64,000 nt of DNA from Plumapathes pennacea (Eukaryota > Cnidaria > Anthozoa > Antipatharia > Myriopathidae), in the NCBI GenBank assembly GCA_964036295.1, contig OZ038472.1, positions 12,996,885 to 13,060,884 of the forward strand. Direction: 5' to 3'. Shown here one piece after another: positions 21,970 to 34,283 of the stretch. A program made the position numbers and the translations under genes. Numbering within the stretch: position 1 is the first letter of the stretch; every line of letters begins with the position of its first letter. The notes under the pieces are model-generated. The model saw only the letters and a program-made list of their open reading frames with translations. It was not told the origin of the DNA and did no database searches.

Positions 21970-23990
21970 CTCAAATAAATTGCAGGAAACTTCGTCCTCT
22001 TTGACAAGTGATTAAAGTACAGAAATGGCTTACCTTCAAGTTTCGTGTAGAAGTCCGGTAAACCTTCGGCTCTTCAATGTCCAGTTCGGGAAGCAACTCA
22101 CTGAGATGACAAAAAAAAAAAACATGTAAATCAGGTATCTGCACGGGGAATGTTCTGTTCAAGCAGATAAATACGCTTTGATCTCTCAAATAAATTGCAG
22201 GAAACTTCGTACGCAAAAAACAAGTCACGAAAATGGCGATGCAGACCAACACAATAATCAACTGAACTCGAAATACAATAATACATATGCGAAAACCACC
22301 AAACAACGTCAACGAAGTAAACATCAGACACGAAACGACTTGCACCAGCACAGTTTATTTCTCTTAATGAAAGAACACTCACATGCTCACCTCGTGCGCT
22401 AATCCCACAAATGTGACCTGAAGAAGAAACGAACACAACTGACGATCAAGAATTCAAAACGCAACTGTAAACTTATTGAAATGTGGGCGCAAACTTTCTG
22501 AACGAAGTACAAACTGATAATATGTGTGTACACTGTAGAATACTTTGCAATTTCGCGTTGCGAGTATTTCATATCTTCGAACGATGCTTGACTTCACATC
22601 CGCTTCGCTTCTTCCTGAATCACTAAATTAACACGTCTTTGTCCAACTGTTGTGGTCAGCACATTGAACTGCTGTGCAAAATAAGACAAGAAAAGTACCT
22701 TTCGTTTGCTTCAAAATCCGCCACAACGCTATCCTTTCTGCTTCAAATCGTCAACTCAAATGTGGACCAAGCTTTCATCTCGCACGTGTTCCTGCAAAAA
22801 ATGAAACCAACTGCGATGAATAAGTAATCGGCCAATGGCAGTAAATCCGGGGTCACATGAACCACTAAAGTATTCGACCTATTGTTTGATAACGCCATAA
22901 TTTTTGCATACACTCACATCCTAATTATTCATCAAACCAAGACAACATTCAACATAAAATATTAAACAAAAACTACCGAGCAATGTCAATCCGAGTTAAA
23001 AATTTCAACCGTTCGAGCAGATAAATACGCTTTGGCCTCTCAAATAAATTGCAGGAAACTTCGTACGCAAAAAAGAAACACGCCCTCTTTGACAAGTGAT
23101 TAAAGTACAGAAATGGCTTACCTTCGGCTCTTCAATGTCCAGTTCGGGAAGCAACTCACTGATGACAAAAAAAAAAACATGTAAATCGGGTATCTGCACG
23201 GGGAATGTTCTGTTCAAGCAGATAAATACGCTTTGATCTCTCAAATAAATTGCAGGAAACTTCGTACGCAAAAAACAAGTCACGAAAATGGCGATGCAGA
23301 CCAACACAATAATCAACTGAACTCGAAATACAATAATACATATGCGAAAACCACCAAACAACGTCAACGAAGTAAACATCAGACACGAAACGACTTGCAC
23401 CAGCACAGTTTATTTCTCTTAATGAAAGAACACTCACATGCTCACCTCGTGCGCTAATCCCACAAATGTGACCTGAAGAAGAAACGAACACGCCTGACGA
23501 TCAAGAATTCAAAACGCAACTGTAAACTTATTGAAATGTGGGCGCAAACTTTCTGAACGAAGTACAAACTGGTAAAATGTGTGTACACTGTAGAATACTT
23601 TGCAATTTCGCGTTGCGAGTATTTTATATCTTCGAACGATGCTTGACTTCACATCCGCTTCGCTTCTTCCTAAATCACTAAATTAACACGTCTTTGTCCA
23701 ACTGTTGTGGTCAGCACATTGAACTGCTGTGCAAAATAAGTCAAGAAAAGTACCTTTCGTTTGCTTCAAAATCCGCCACAACGCTATCCTTTCTGCTTCA
23801 AATCGTCAACTCAAATGTGGACCAAGCTTTCATCTCGCACGTGTTCCTGCAAAAAAAGAAACCAACTGCGATGAATAAGTAACCGGCCAATGGCAGTTAA
23901 TCCGGGGTCACACGAACCACTAAAGTATTCGACCTATTGTTTGATAACGCCATAATTTTTGCATACACTCACATCCTAATTATTCATCAA
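21970..23990. repeat. 1,055-bp tandem duplication
   Basis: Copy 1 (about 21,970-22,935) and copy 2 (about 23,025-23,990) match at an offset of 1,055 with few differences. Each carries minus-strand blocks framed by splice-like sites: TTCGTTTCTTCTTCAG then 27 nt then GTGAGC, and a block with AGTTGCTTCCCGAACTGGAC ending at GTAAGCC. In copy 2 the latter block is 29 nt shorter yet keeps a donor. All frames contain stops, so a spliced non-coding transcript is the most that can be proposed. Confidence 0.85.
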
Positions 23991-24024
23991 ACCAAACTCT
24001 GAGCAAATTTACCATGTACTCATC

Positions 24025-24225
24025 GAGAATAACTCGGTGGCTCAGCGGGTAATTCTAAGTGTTAAGTTTGAGGGTTGATGGTTCGAGGCTCGTCGGCAAT
24101 TTCCCCCGCCGGCGTGTCCTCTTTCCATCATTTCCTTAATTGTTCTTCACTATCAGGCCCTTCGGGGCCGCCACTAATTCAAAACGCAACTCCAGGAAAA
24201 CTTAGTACTTTTTTTTTTTTTAACT
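24025..24225 (+). mobile_element. tRNA-derived SINE
   Basis: An A-box-like TGGCTCAGCGGG and a B-box-like GGTTCGAGGCT lie about 36 bp apart, followed by a non-tRNA body ending near GGCCCTTCGGGGCCGCCAC. There is no cloverleaf or CCA-ready end, so this is a SINE rather than a tRNA gene. Confidence 0.6.
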
Positions 24226-24779
24226 TACAAACTAAATGGAATCGACTAAAAAATCGTAAAATAACAATCGTACTAAAAAAAGTACATAGGCTTCACTCTT
24301 AAAACCCCCCCCCCAAAAAAATTTTCTAACGTCAACGAGTACACATTATCGCTGATGAAAAAAAAAAAAAAAAAAAAAAAAAATCGGTATACCAGTAACC
24401 AATCTGTGGTTCACGCTCTTATTCTGTTTATAAGGTTCCACTTCCGAAAAAAATTCACGATAAACACGACACACAAGGATTTGAACGGAAAGAAATTTAT
24501 GAAGCACATCTTCCCGCAGATATAAGAAAGCTTCGCTCCTGTTCCGTCTAACAAGTACCATCCCGTCGTTATCTCGTCCGTAAAAACTGGTTCGCAAATG
24601 ATCGACTTACGAAGAAAATTGAAACTCGACCGGCGAAATAAGTATTATCTCGTCCGTACAACTGGTTCGCAAATATTCGACTTCCGAAGAAAATTCACAC
24701 TAACATGACACGGAGCGAAAGAAATTTAAACTCCACCGCTGTAATTCCTTAATTACAAAACCAAAATAAATATGTAGAA

Positions 24780-25095
24780 GGGTGTTCATACATACCATAG
24801 TCCATGTTCATCCTTCTTGCGCCGTGAACGAGGTCGCCATCAGCCACAAGCTATGACTTTCGCTTGCTCCGCCATGAAGTCTTCCCAGCTTCGCTTCAAT
24901 TGTCCTTCATTTCATCTGCACGAGAGAAAACTTTCTTAATAACGATACTTCTACAAAAGGTTGCAGTGTTATCAAACCTACCAAAACATCTATTCTTTAC
25001 GAACTGTACTCGCGCGGTAAATTAAACCACCTACCTAAACTTCGGAGCCTTTTGCAGACGTCTTTCCATCTTGCAGGTCCACGACAAATGCCCTG
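24780..25095 (-). other. Two splice-site-flanked blocks, probably non-coding
   Basis: Minus-strand acceptors GTCACCTCAG and TCTCTCGTGCAG pair with donors GTAGGT and GTATGT around short blocks at about 25,036-25,094 and 24,798-24,918. The second has stops in all frames near its start. A lncRNA or UTR exon pair is possible. Confidence 0.25.
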
Positions 25096-25299
25096 AGGTG
25101 ACAAAAAAATATGCAAATCATGGCACGAAATGCGTGAAAAATGCAAAAACACGGGTTTAGTCAGAAGTCCTATTATTCAGATGCAACGAGACGTAAAGTG
25201 CCCGATATAAAATCGAAAACGCCAAAGCAAGCTTTTCATTGATCCTAAAAATGCGCCCTGCGAAAATCGTTCAACTGAAAACTTTGTAAAGATAAATTT

Positions 25300-26125
25300 G
25301 TAGAGATATCAGAAGACAAAAACGCACAGGATCAAACCATTTATGCTTAAAAAGCTTTGAAAAATTTGTCGATTATTTGCTCTCGGGCTCGGCTGTATGA
25401 AATCAAAAACAAATCTAAACATTCTTCATAAAAAAAGGAAGCTGTCCTGAAGTGTTCAAACGATCCCAAAGTTATAATGAGAATGGAGAGCGAATTTGAA
25501 AGGTAAAAAGGTAAAAATGGCCGATTTTGCTTGTAATTCCCCTGCTTGTCACAGTGATTTCCCTGCAAATAATCATCGGTTTGACCTGTAAATCACTGTC
25601 TAGAGCTAACATATATAGTTCTATAGAATGGTTTATAGCTTTCAATTGCCAACTTGTATTTGTGCAGATATCAGAGGACAAAAACGCATAGCTTGAACCT
25701 CTCTATGATTGAAAAGCCGCGAACATTTGGTCGATGATTTGCTCTTATTTCTCGGGCCTGGCTGTATGAAATCCAAACAATCGCAGATTTCAAGCTTCTT
25801 TATAGTACACGGAAACCCTCTCCAAGTGTTCAAACGATCCCAAAGTTATAATGAGAATGAAGAGCAAATTTGAAAAGTACAAAGTCTCTAGCTTACCTTA
25901 AGCCTCAAAAATGGCCGATTTTGCGTCTCATTCTCCTGCTTGTCAGAGTGATTTCCCTGCAAATAATCATCGGTTTGACCTGTAAATCACTTTGTAGAGC
26001 TAACATACAAAGGTCTATAGAATGAGTTATGGATTTTATTTGTCAACTTGTATTTCTACAGATATCAGAGGACACAAAACGCATAGCTTGAACCTCTCTA
26101 TGATTGCACTCAACACAAATTCAAC
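25300..26125. repeat. ~370-400-bp tandem repeat, two full copies and a fragment
   Basis: GATATCAGAGGACAAAAACG, GATTTCCCTGCAAATAATCA and CCCAAAGTTATAATGAGAAT recur in order at about 25,310, 25,670 and 26,060. Confidence 0.85.
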
Positions 26126-26189
26126 ACAATAGAAACTTGAAACCTCATCACGTTGTTTTGATAGTGTACAAATTTACACACAGTACCTT

Positions 26190-26935
26190 AAACAAGCCAA
26201 AGGGGGGGACCCTTACCTTAAAAAAACCAGAGGCAGGACCCTTACCTTAAAAAAACCAAAGGGGGGACCCTTAACTTTAAAAAAACCAAAGGGGGGGACC
26301 CTTACCTTAAAAAAAAACCAAAGGGGGGATCCTTACTCCAAAAAACCAAAGGGGGGACCCTTACTTGAAAAAACCAAAGGGGGGACCCTTACCTTAAAAA
26401 AAACAAAGGGGGGACCCTCACCTTAAAAAAAACAAAGGGGGACCCTTACCTTAAAAAAAAAACAAAGGGGGGACCCTTACCATAAAAAAACCAAAGAGGG
26501 GACCCTTACTCAAAAAAACCAAATGGGGGACCCTTACCTTAAAAAAACCAAAGGGGGGACCCTTACTCCAAAAAACCAAAGGGGGGACCCTTACTTGAAA
26601 AAACCAAAGGGGGGACCCTTACCTTAAAAAAACCAAAGGGGGGACCCTCACCTTAAAAAAACCAAAGGGGGGACCCTTACCTTAAAAAAACCAAAGGGGG
26701 GACCCTTACCTTAAAAAAAAACAAAGGTGGGACCCTTACTCAAAAAAACCAAAGGGGGGACCCTTACTCCAAAAAACCAAAGGGGGTCCCTTACTTGAAA
26801 AAATCAAAGGGGGGAACTCTTACTCAAAGAAACCACAGGGGGGACCCTTACTCAAAAATACTAAAGGGGGGACCCTTTAATACCTTAAAAAACCAAAGGG
26901 GTACCCTTGCTACTTTAAAAAACTAATAAACATCA
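26190..26935. repeat. ~30-bp minisatellite, about 24 units
   Basis: The unit is AAACCAAAGGGGGGACCCTT followed by ACCTTAAAA or ACTCAAAA. The same unit recurs at 30,903-31,131 and 31,551-31,770. The right flank (about 26,915-27,175) is also duplicated at 31,765-32,027. Confidence 0.95.
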
Positions 26936-27949
26936 ACACAGATATAAACACATAAACATCAACACAGACATAAACACATATAGTCAATTTTTTTTGCTTA
27001 CCTAATGAGGTTAATGATTGGACTTTGAAACAGCAAGAGTAATAGAGTTGTACTAGTTCAGTCTGTAGTAGTACAAGAGCACTACTAAACTTTTACAACA
27101 ACTATTACTATTACTACTTCAAAGCCATTTCGCAAACCCAGTAGTTAAGCAAAGTAAATTGAAGGAGAGGCTCTGAGAAACAGAAAGCTGATAATGTGAA
27201 GGAAAAAGGTTGCTGAAAATTACAATGTTCAACTGTACAATGTTTTGAGGCAAAAGGATATTTTGCATTGCGTCCGTTCAGGTTAAATTCAGCGCATGAA
27301 GTTGGCATAAGTCTTCAGCCAAATCAAGAATATCGAAGCCAAAATGAAAGACGTTTCTCAGAACCCGTTTCAAATCCTTTTTGAAATAAGGAGGGAAAGT
27401 ATTCCCTTGCTTCTAATAAACACGCACAAAATGAGATATGGTTGTTGAATCACTAGAAAATCATAAAGGTAGAATGGAAGTTTCAGCTTCGCACCAAATT
27501 CAAATGGCTCTTATTTAGCCTGAAAACCCGAAGTCAAAATGTAAAGAAAATCTGTGCATATAGCAAAACAACATTCCAATCAGACCATCGCAAAGTTCCA
27601 TTTGAAATTTGCAGAGATAAACAATTCCCTAGCTTCCTCGCTCCTACATATTTCAGCATCGCAAACTTCTATTTGAAATTTGCGATTAAATCTTCAGTGA
27701 TTCGAAAGAAACAACCACATCCCATTTCATACACACAGGGACCAAGCATACTAAAACGACTGCAATACCGTTGATGTGAAATTGGACACAAGAAAAAGAT
27801 GCGGGTTTTTTTTTTGCAAGAGAAAATTGCACGCGAAACCGTTTCGTAATAAAAAAGAAACATTTTGTTCGCACAGTTTGCATTTGATTATGAAACCGGA
27901 TACTCTAGCTCAGTTAAACTCTGTATTTACACGTTTCTTGTAAGTGGGC

Positions 27950-28745
27950 GGTTCTAGTGTACATAAAAATTTTACACTCGATATTTGTGATTGCGCTGAA
28001 CTCGAGATACAAAAAAGAGGAATAAATTTGGTCGAGAAACAATAGGTTGAGTATCACGTGTTTGGTCTCTGAGGAAAACGGTATGTGCGATCAATAATGT
28101 TCATTAAAATTTTGCACTCGATATTTGTGATTGCGTGGAACTTGAGATACAAAATAGAGGATTAAATTTGGTCAAGAAACAAGAGGTTGAGTATCAAAAA
28201 ATCTCCGTTCGTGTAAAAAATCTCCGTTTGAAAATCTATTTTGTTCTTTTCAGTAACGGCTTGTTTGCAGTCATTTAATGTAAGCTTGGCTAACTACGAA
28301 ATGAGGTGTCTCGATAGAACATATACTTGAAGCACTGACTCCTCAACAAATCCTAACATATCAAATAAAGAAATGTCTGCTTAAGCCAAATCAAACTAAA
28401 TCTTCTGACACGAGAAGAAACATGAACCCTGAAAATATCGAAACACCTCGACTCGTGTAATACCAAATATACAAGGCTGATGGGTTCCATGCATCATAAA
28501 ATAAATGCTCTGGAGATGGGCATTTTGTTTGAAGTGAAGAAACACGCGAAGCTTCCATTTAAGAGTAATAAAACCAAATCTTCTGACACGAGAAAAGAAC
28601 GCGAACCCCAAAAAGTTATCGAAACACCTCGACTTATGCAACAACAAACATACAAGGCTGATAGGTTTCATGCACCATAAAATAACTGCTCTGGAGATGA
28701 GCAATTTGTTTTATTCCAAGAAACGACGCGAAGCTCCGTTTTAAA
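27950..28745. repeat. Two imperfect tandem repeats (about 137 and 177 bp)
   Basis: TTTGCACTCGATATTTGTGA-type units recur at 27,970 and 28,110. A second unit with TCTTCTGACACGAGA, CACCTCGACT and GCTCTGGAGATG recurs at about 28,398, 28,577 and, in part, 28,690. Confidence 0.75.
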
Positions 28746-29386
28746 AAATAACCAAAATCCAATTTGTTGACAGAAATAAAGTCGGTAGTTTCATCAGTAC
28801 GGAAATGCATGGTATCGATCAGCCTCAATATATCTGTATCAAACTTATCACAGTAGTAAGCCCTACTTTGCAGTAGTCTGGCGCTTGTGTCCTTGCAGGA
28901 ACCATTGCTTGTTACTATCCATGGTAGTCCACTTTAGTCCATTCCAGTTCACTGCAGTCCATTCCACATCACTTCGTTCGATCGTCATTTCAGCTGTGTG
29001 CAAAGGAACGCATAATTCTGTAAGCTAACAATATCTTTTGGCTGAGTTAAATGTAGATGTACTGTGCTGACTGAGATGAAACTCTGAACCTATAATGCGA
29101 AGGCAGTGAACTCGGGACTCACCTGGCACAATTCGTCTCAAAGCTTGACGATGTAGTTTTGTTAAGTTGTCGTCTATTCTGCCACTTTAACTTTACCTTG
29201 AAGTCGAAGAACACGTTCGGTCAGCTAACCCATTTCCTGGGCAAAACAAACAGCAGGAATGAACACGAAACGTACCGAATACTTCGACATTCGACAACAA
29301 CGTGGAAATAATGATATACAGAAGAGAAAGGTGTGAAGAGATTCTTGCATGTATTAATTACGTCACAGTCTAGTGCACAAACTCAC

Positions 29387-29462
29387 CGGGGGGAGGGGGA
29401 GGGGATGCCGTGACGTTGGAGCACTGTTGGGACTGAGCGAGTGGCTTCTCTGGCGGATAGGC
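29387..29462 (-). CDS. Candidate proline-rich internal exon, unidentified
   Basis: A CTTCATTTTAG acceptor and a GTGAGT donor bracket 76 nt open in one frame, reading AYPPEKPLAQSQQCSNVTAS then a proline run; it would run from phase 0 to phase 1. A further block at about 29,205-29,245 has good splice sites but soon meets stops. No gene could be assembled. Confidence 0.25.
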
Positions 29463-29469
29463 CTAAAAT

Positions 29470-30620
29470 GAAGATCAGGAAAGTTTAACGCGTTTGTTCA
29501 TCACTTCGTGCTACAGTGTATTTATCTTTAACAAGAAGAGAAAATACGACAAATGACTTTAGAGTTGACATATTGCAAACCTCAAGTACAAAAAGGGGTG
29601 TTGGTATTTTAAAGGGTCGGTACTAAAGACTAGACTAAATACAGAAAAATCGTATTGGCGTTTTATATGGGTTCTAAAACTCGCACCTCCCTTCGTACCA
29701 AGGTCTTCGCAAACATCGTGTTATCGCAGGCAGTTTTTTTTTTTTTTTTTTGTTTAGAGGTATAAAAAAGGAGAAATTTTACTAAAGGTATATAAAATGG
29801 TCCACTATTTTGACCCTAGGAATATATTTTAAAGAGAAAGGTTTCCACCCTGCCCTGTGAAGCCCCAGCCCACTATATAACAAACACATTTTCCTAGTCC
29901 CTTGCACTTTGTTACAAATAATGTACAATGTATATTGGGGTTCCAGGCTTTGCAATATTGTGTCATTTTAAGAGTAAACATCTGTGTAAGAACTGATCAA
30001 AATCCAGCACAAGTTGAAACACAGGTTTTCCGTAGTTTTTCATCCACATATTTTTCATAGGTAAGCCTTAGAAATAAGCGAAATAAAGTACCTAAAGAGT
30101 GCTTTCTGGATATTATACAGAAAATGGAAAAGTGGTTATTACAAAAGCAGGATTGCAAGACGGCAGAGTATTTTTACAAGTTGGTTATAGTTTTTTGAGC
30201 CAGTGCTTCAGGCCACTGCATAAACGTACAAGTATTTCTTCAACAATTTATTACATACTGTACAGTACATGTAACATCTCGAAACTATTTCATCTGCAGC
30301 ATGAGATAAATTTAGATGACAAAGTACCATATTCGGACTTTTTTGTATCCTACTTTGACCACCAAAACAAAGGCAGATGTACTGTACATATACTCTGATA
30401 ACTGTGTGACAATTAACTTAAATTAATCCTCATAATTTGACTTTCTGAAGATCATTTTGATGCTTTATTGTTATAATATCACAACTAAAGTCTCAGGGGC
30501 AATTTATTTTAACTACAGTCCCACACACGGCCCCAGTATTTTTACCTGTAGCCATCAACCATACAGACAACATATGCAATGGTATAACACATGCAATAAA
30601 TGCAGATTATTTTTAGTAGA
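29470..30620. other. AT-rich stretch with no recognised gene
   Basis: A T run lies at about 29,735-29,752. The open frame at 30,099-30,398 (+) has no splice or promoter context. Nothing else supported. Confidence 0.4.
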
Positions 30621-30902
30621 ATACTGGTAGACGAGTATAATACTGAAACCAAATTATAGAGAAAAACGCTTAATTTTTACTCTTGCACGTTCATGCAAAG
30701 TTCTATCAAAGTCACATATGGTGGGGAAGGGGTAATTGCCCTGAGCTAGTGAAAATCCTAAAAGGATGGTCATGCTAATAATTTCTTGTTGACTAACCAG
30801 GATCCTGCAAGGATCTTTTATGGATCCTGGCAGGCCACAACTTGCAATAATCCTTGCAGGATAAACATAACATGATCCTGCTTAGATAAACACAACTGTC
30901 AA
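30621..30902. repeat. Duplicated block Y, copy 1 (copy 2 at 32,026-32,310)
   Basis: The run from GACGAGTATAATACTGAAAC to AACACAACTGTCAACA is nearly identical in both places. It contains inner direct and inverted copies of GGATCCTGCAAGGATC-like motifs. Confidence 0.9.
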
Positions 30903-31770
30903 CAAAAAAACCAAAGGGGGGACCCTTACCTTAAAAAAACCAGAGGCGGGACCCTTACCTTAAAAAAACCAAAGGGGGGACCCTTACTCCAAAAAACCAA
31001 AGGGGGGACCCTTACCTTAAAAAAAACAGAGGCGGGACCCTTACCTTAAAAAAACCAGAGGGGGGACCCTTACCTTAAAAAAACCAAAGGGGGGACCCTT
31101 ACCTTAAAAAAAAACAAAGGGGGGACCCTTATGCACCAGTCAATTGTAACCCCCACCCCCCCCCCCCCCCACCTCGGGGAATAGTGGGGACATGGATTTT
31201 CTTTGTTGCAATAATCGACTATTCCCCCACCCCATGGGACATAATGTGCTGACAAATCCCCCACATTGTGGGGCCAAAAATTTGGCAAAATCTTACAAGA
31301 GGCTTTGCACAGAAACTTCTCTCACGAACGAACCGCGTGGTCGAACTGGACGAGGCCGCACTGCATCATATTTTTGGTCAAATCTCCCACCTTGAGCCCC
31401 ACCTCCGCAGGTCGGGGATCATGAAGAGAAAATCCCTCACCCCTTCGGGCTTAAACACCTTTCAAATACGAAAAAATGCCCCACATTGCCCCACCATTCC
31501 CCGAGGTGGGGGGGGGGGGGGGGGGGTGGGGGTTACAATTGACTGGTGCATTACCTTAAAAAAACCAAAGGGGGGACCCTTACCTTAAAAAAACCAAAAG
31601 GGGGGACCCTTACCTTAAAAAAACCAAAAGGGGGGACCCTTACTCAAAAAAACCAAAGGGGGGACCCTTACCTTAAAAAAACCAAAGGGGGGACCCTTAC
31701 TCAAAAAAACCAAAGGGGGGACCCTTTAATACCTTAAAAAACCAAAGGGGGTACCCTTGCTACTTTAAAA
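30903..31770. repeat. ~30-bp minisatellite interrupted by a MITE
   Basis: Same unit as at 26.2-26.9 kb. The array is split by the element at 31,132-31,550, which shows that the insertion is younger than the array. Confidence 0.95.
31132..31550. mobile_element. MITE inserted in the minisatellite, TTA target duplication
   Basis: Perfect inverted ends TGCACCAGTCAATTGTAACC and its complement continue into C and G runs and CCCCGAGGTGG. The array sequence CCCTTACC is split as CCCTTA-element-TTACC, so TTA (31,129-31,131 and 31,551-31,553) is the target duplication, as in PIF/Harbinger elements. The interior has no transposase. Confidence 0.92.
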
Positions 31771-32025
31771 ACTAATAAACACCAACACAGGTATAAACAC
31801 ATAAACATCAACACAGATATAAACACATATAGTCAAATTTTTTTGCTTACCTAATGAGGTTAATGATTGGACTTTGAAACAGCAAGAGTAATAGAGTTGT
31901 ACTAGTTCAGTCTGTAGTAGTACAAGAGCACTACTAAACTTTTACAACAACTATTACTATAATTACTACTTCAAAGCCCTTTCGTGAACCCAGTAGTTAA
32001 GCAAAGTAAATTGAAGGAGAGGCTC

Positions 32026-32310
32026 TGGTAGACGAGTATAATACTGAAACCAAATTATAGAGAAAAACACTTAATTTTTACTCTTGCACGTTCATGCAAA
32101 GTTCTATCAAAGTCACATATGGTGGGGAAGGGGTAATTGCCCTGAGCTAGTGAAAATCCTAAAAGGATGGTCATGCTAATAATTTCTTGTTGACTAACCA
32201 GGATCCTGCAAGGATCTTTTATGGATCCTGGCAGGCCACAACTTGCAATAATCCTTGCAGGATAAACATAACATGATCCTGCTTAGATAAACACAACTGT
32301 CAACAGGGTC
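32026..32310. repeat. Duplicated block Y, copy 2
   Basis: Near-identical to 30,621-30,902. The following 32,310-32,640 adds further GATCCTGNNAGGATC-type motifs (for example GGATCCTTGTAG). Confidence 0.9.
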
Positions 32311-32639
32311 CTGGCAGGATCATTCTTCGATAAACATACTGTTGTCAGTAGCGTACATTTAGATCCTGTTAAGATCCTTGTAGGATCCTCTTAAATGTGA
32401 GTCTTCGCTATAAAAAGGACTTATTTCCAGGGAAGGTATGCCACATTGTAACTGACAGGAACTGTAGCTGAGACAAGAGCTCCCAATTTGTAAAAAAAAA
32501 ATTAAATTGTTCAACACTATCTCTTGGGTTACTTATTTGAATACCAAAATCAAAACAAAATGAAGATGCTTTACAATCCTTGGAAGATCCTGACAGGATC
32601 CTTGTAGAATGAAATGCCAGGATTCTTGTGCCCAGAAAA

Positions 32640-34000
32640 AAAAAATAGTATTACAGGATTTTTATGGTTTTGATCATTTACAGTAGCTGTACATAGTAGA
32701 ATCCCCACTACTGTATCTTGAACTCAATTATCTTGAACTCCTTGCTATCTCAACAGAATCTGATTTCCCTTCACAATGAACTTGGTGGAAATTTTCCTTG
32801 AAATTTCCCTGCTGTCTCAAACTGTTTCACACCTCCCTTGAGAGTTTGAGATATCTGGGACATTCTACTGTATTTGGTAACATTTTATTACAGCTTGCAA
32901 CTTGTGGAGTAATTTTTTGCAGTTTTCGGAATTTTACTGCATTGTAGCAAATTAAAGCGAGCACCATGAAGACTTCAAAGCATTTTAATAGCATACAGCT
33001 GTCATGTGTATGTAAGGCATAAGCAACGATCCAGCATGAAAGCATTACTTTTATTACAGCTATTTTAATTTGGAGAATTTGATGCTAAAAGCCAAAAGTA
33101 TCTCAAATTCCGGCATATCCATTTGTAAGTGATACGAGCAATTCAACAATGCATTCACAGTCAGGAGCCAACTACAGTAGTCAAGCAAGTCTGTACAATT
33201 CAATCACCCACATCTTAAGTTGCCTATAGGTAATCTGTGTTACTTTTTACATAATTCATACATGATCAACTACTGTACCAATCACCATTGTGCAGATTGT
33301 CAGCACAATAAAGAAAAGAAAAATATGAAGCCTGGAGCACGCAAACTATGACTTGATTGTTGCCCTTTCAGGGCACAAGTGAAAATGCTCCTGCTATGAG
33401 GCGAAGCCCAGACTATTGTTACCTTTTGACAAATAAAGCACCAAATAATAGTATTTAGAAGTAAAATGAAGAACTTTAAAGTTATCTGTGACAATCACAT
33501 GCGCACATTATAAGCTACAATTGCCTTTGGTATTTTTTTGTAGTCAAATTGCATGTACTGTGCTGTAGGATACTAAAAATGCGGAAATGGTTTACCTTCG
33601 CATTTAATTTCTCTTGCCTTGTGGATAAAATAGTTTCAAAGTATTGTGATAAAGTGTGTCAAAGAATTGGACCTACTATAAACAATACTGCAAATCCATG
33701 GCACTGAAGAAGTTATATTACACCTGTAGTTGCTTTACAATTACACCAAGTCAAGTAATTTTGATATTTTTTTAACCCTTAGCTGACAATCATGTGCCAT
33801 GCATAGCAACTATGGTTGCTGCTGAACACAATCGTTGTTTCTGTAGAGGAATTTTAAATTCAGTGTTGTAGAAAATAAAGCAGACTGAAGCCAATGAGTA
33901 TAAGATGCACTCTACAAATTGCCCATGCTTAAACCATCGCTGTTTAAAAGAATCATTCAACTTTACAGTACTTAAAACATGGGATAGCACACACCAGCAA
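32640..34000. other. AT-rich stretch without a supported gene
   Basis: Short open frames on the minus strand (32,827-33,045 and 33,300-33,494) lack context. Nothing else seen. Confidence 0.4.
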
Positions 34001-34007
34001 CATATGA

Positions 34008-34283
34008 TAGCCTGCATAGCTGGCGGTCTCATTCGATGCGGTTGGACAGTGTTCACGGGCGCCATTTTGTGCTGATGGCGGATGGGAGACTGAGGTCGAG
34101 TGACAAAATTACGGGGCAGGGGGAGGAGGCGGGGGCGTGGGAAAAGACCTTTTCCCACGCCCCCGCCCCCCTCCCCCCGCCCCATAATTTTGTCACTCGA
34201 CCTCAGTCTCCCATCCGCCATCAGCACAAAATGGCGCCCGTGAAGGCAACCGCATCGAATGAGACCGCCAGCTACGCAGGCTA
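34008..34283. mobile_element. Long palindromic MITE
   Basis: Two arms of about 135 bp, starting TAGCCTGCATAGCTGGCGGT and ending with the complement (CCAGCTACGCAGGCTA), meet at AAAAGACCTTTTCCCACGCC. The open frames on either strand are mirror images and not genes. Confidence 0.9.

Noticed and set aside
24027-24100. tRNA gene
   Set aside because: A and B boxes are present but no four-stem cloverleaf can be folded from the sequence as read; it fits a SINE head.
26190-26935. CRISPR-like regular array
   Set aside because: Units are directly contiguous with no unique spacers, in a eukaryotic repeat landscape; it is a minisatellite.
29205-29462. Multi-exon gene on the minus strand continuing from the proline-rich exon
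   Set aside because: The next splice-flanked blocks reach stops within a short distance in the compatible phases.
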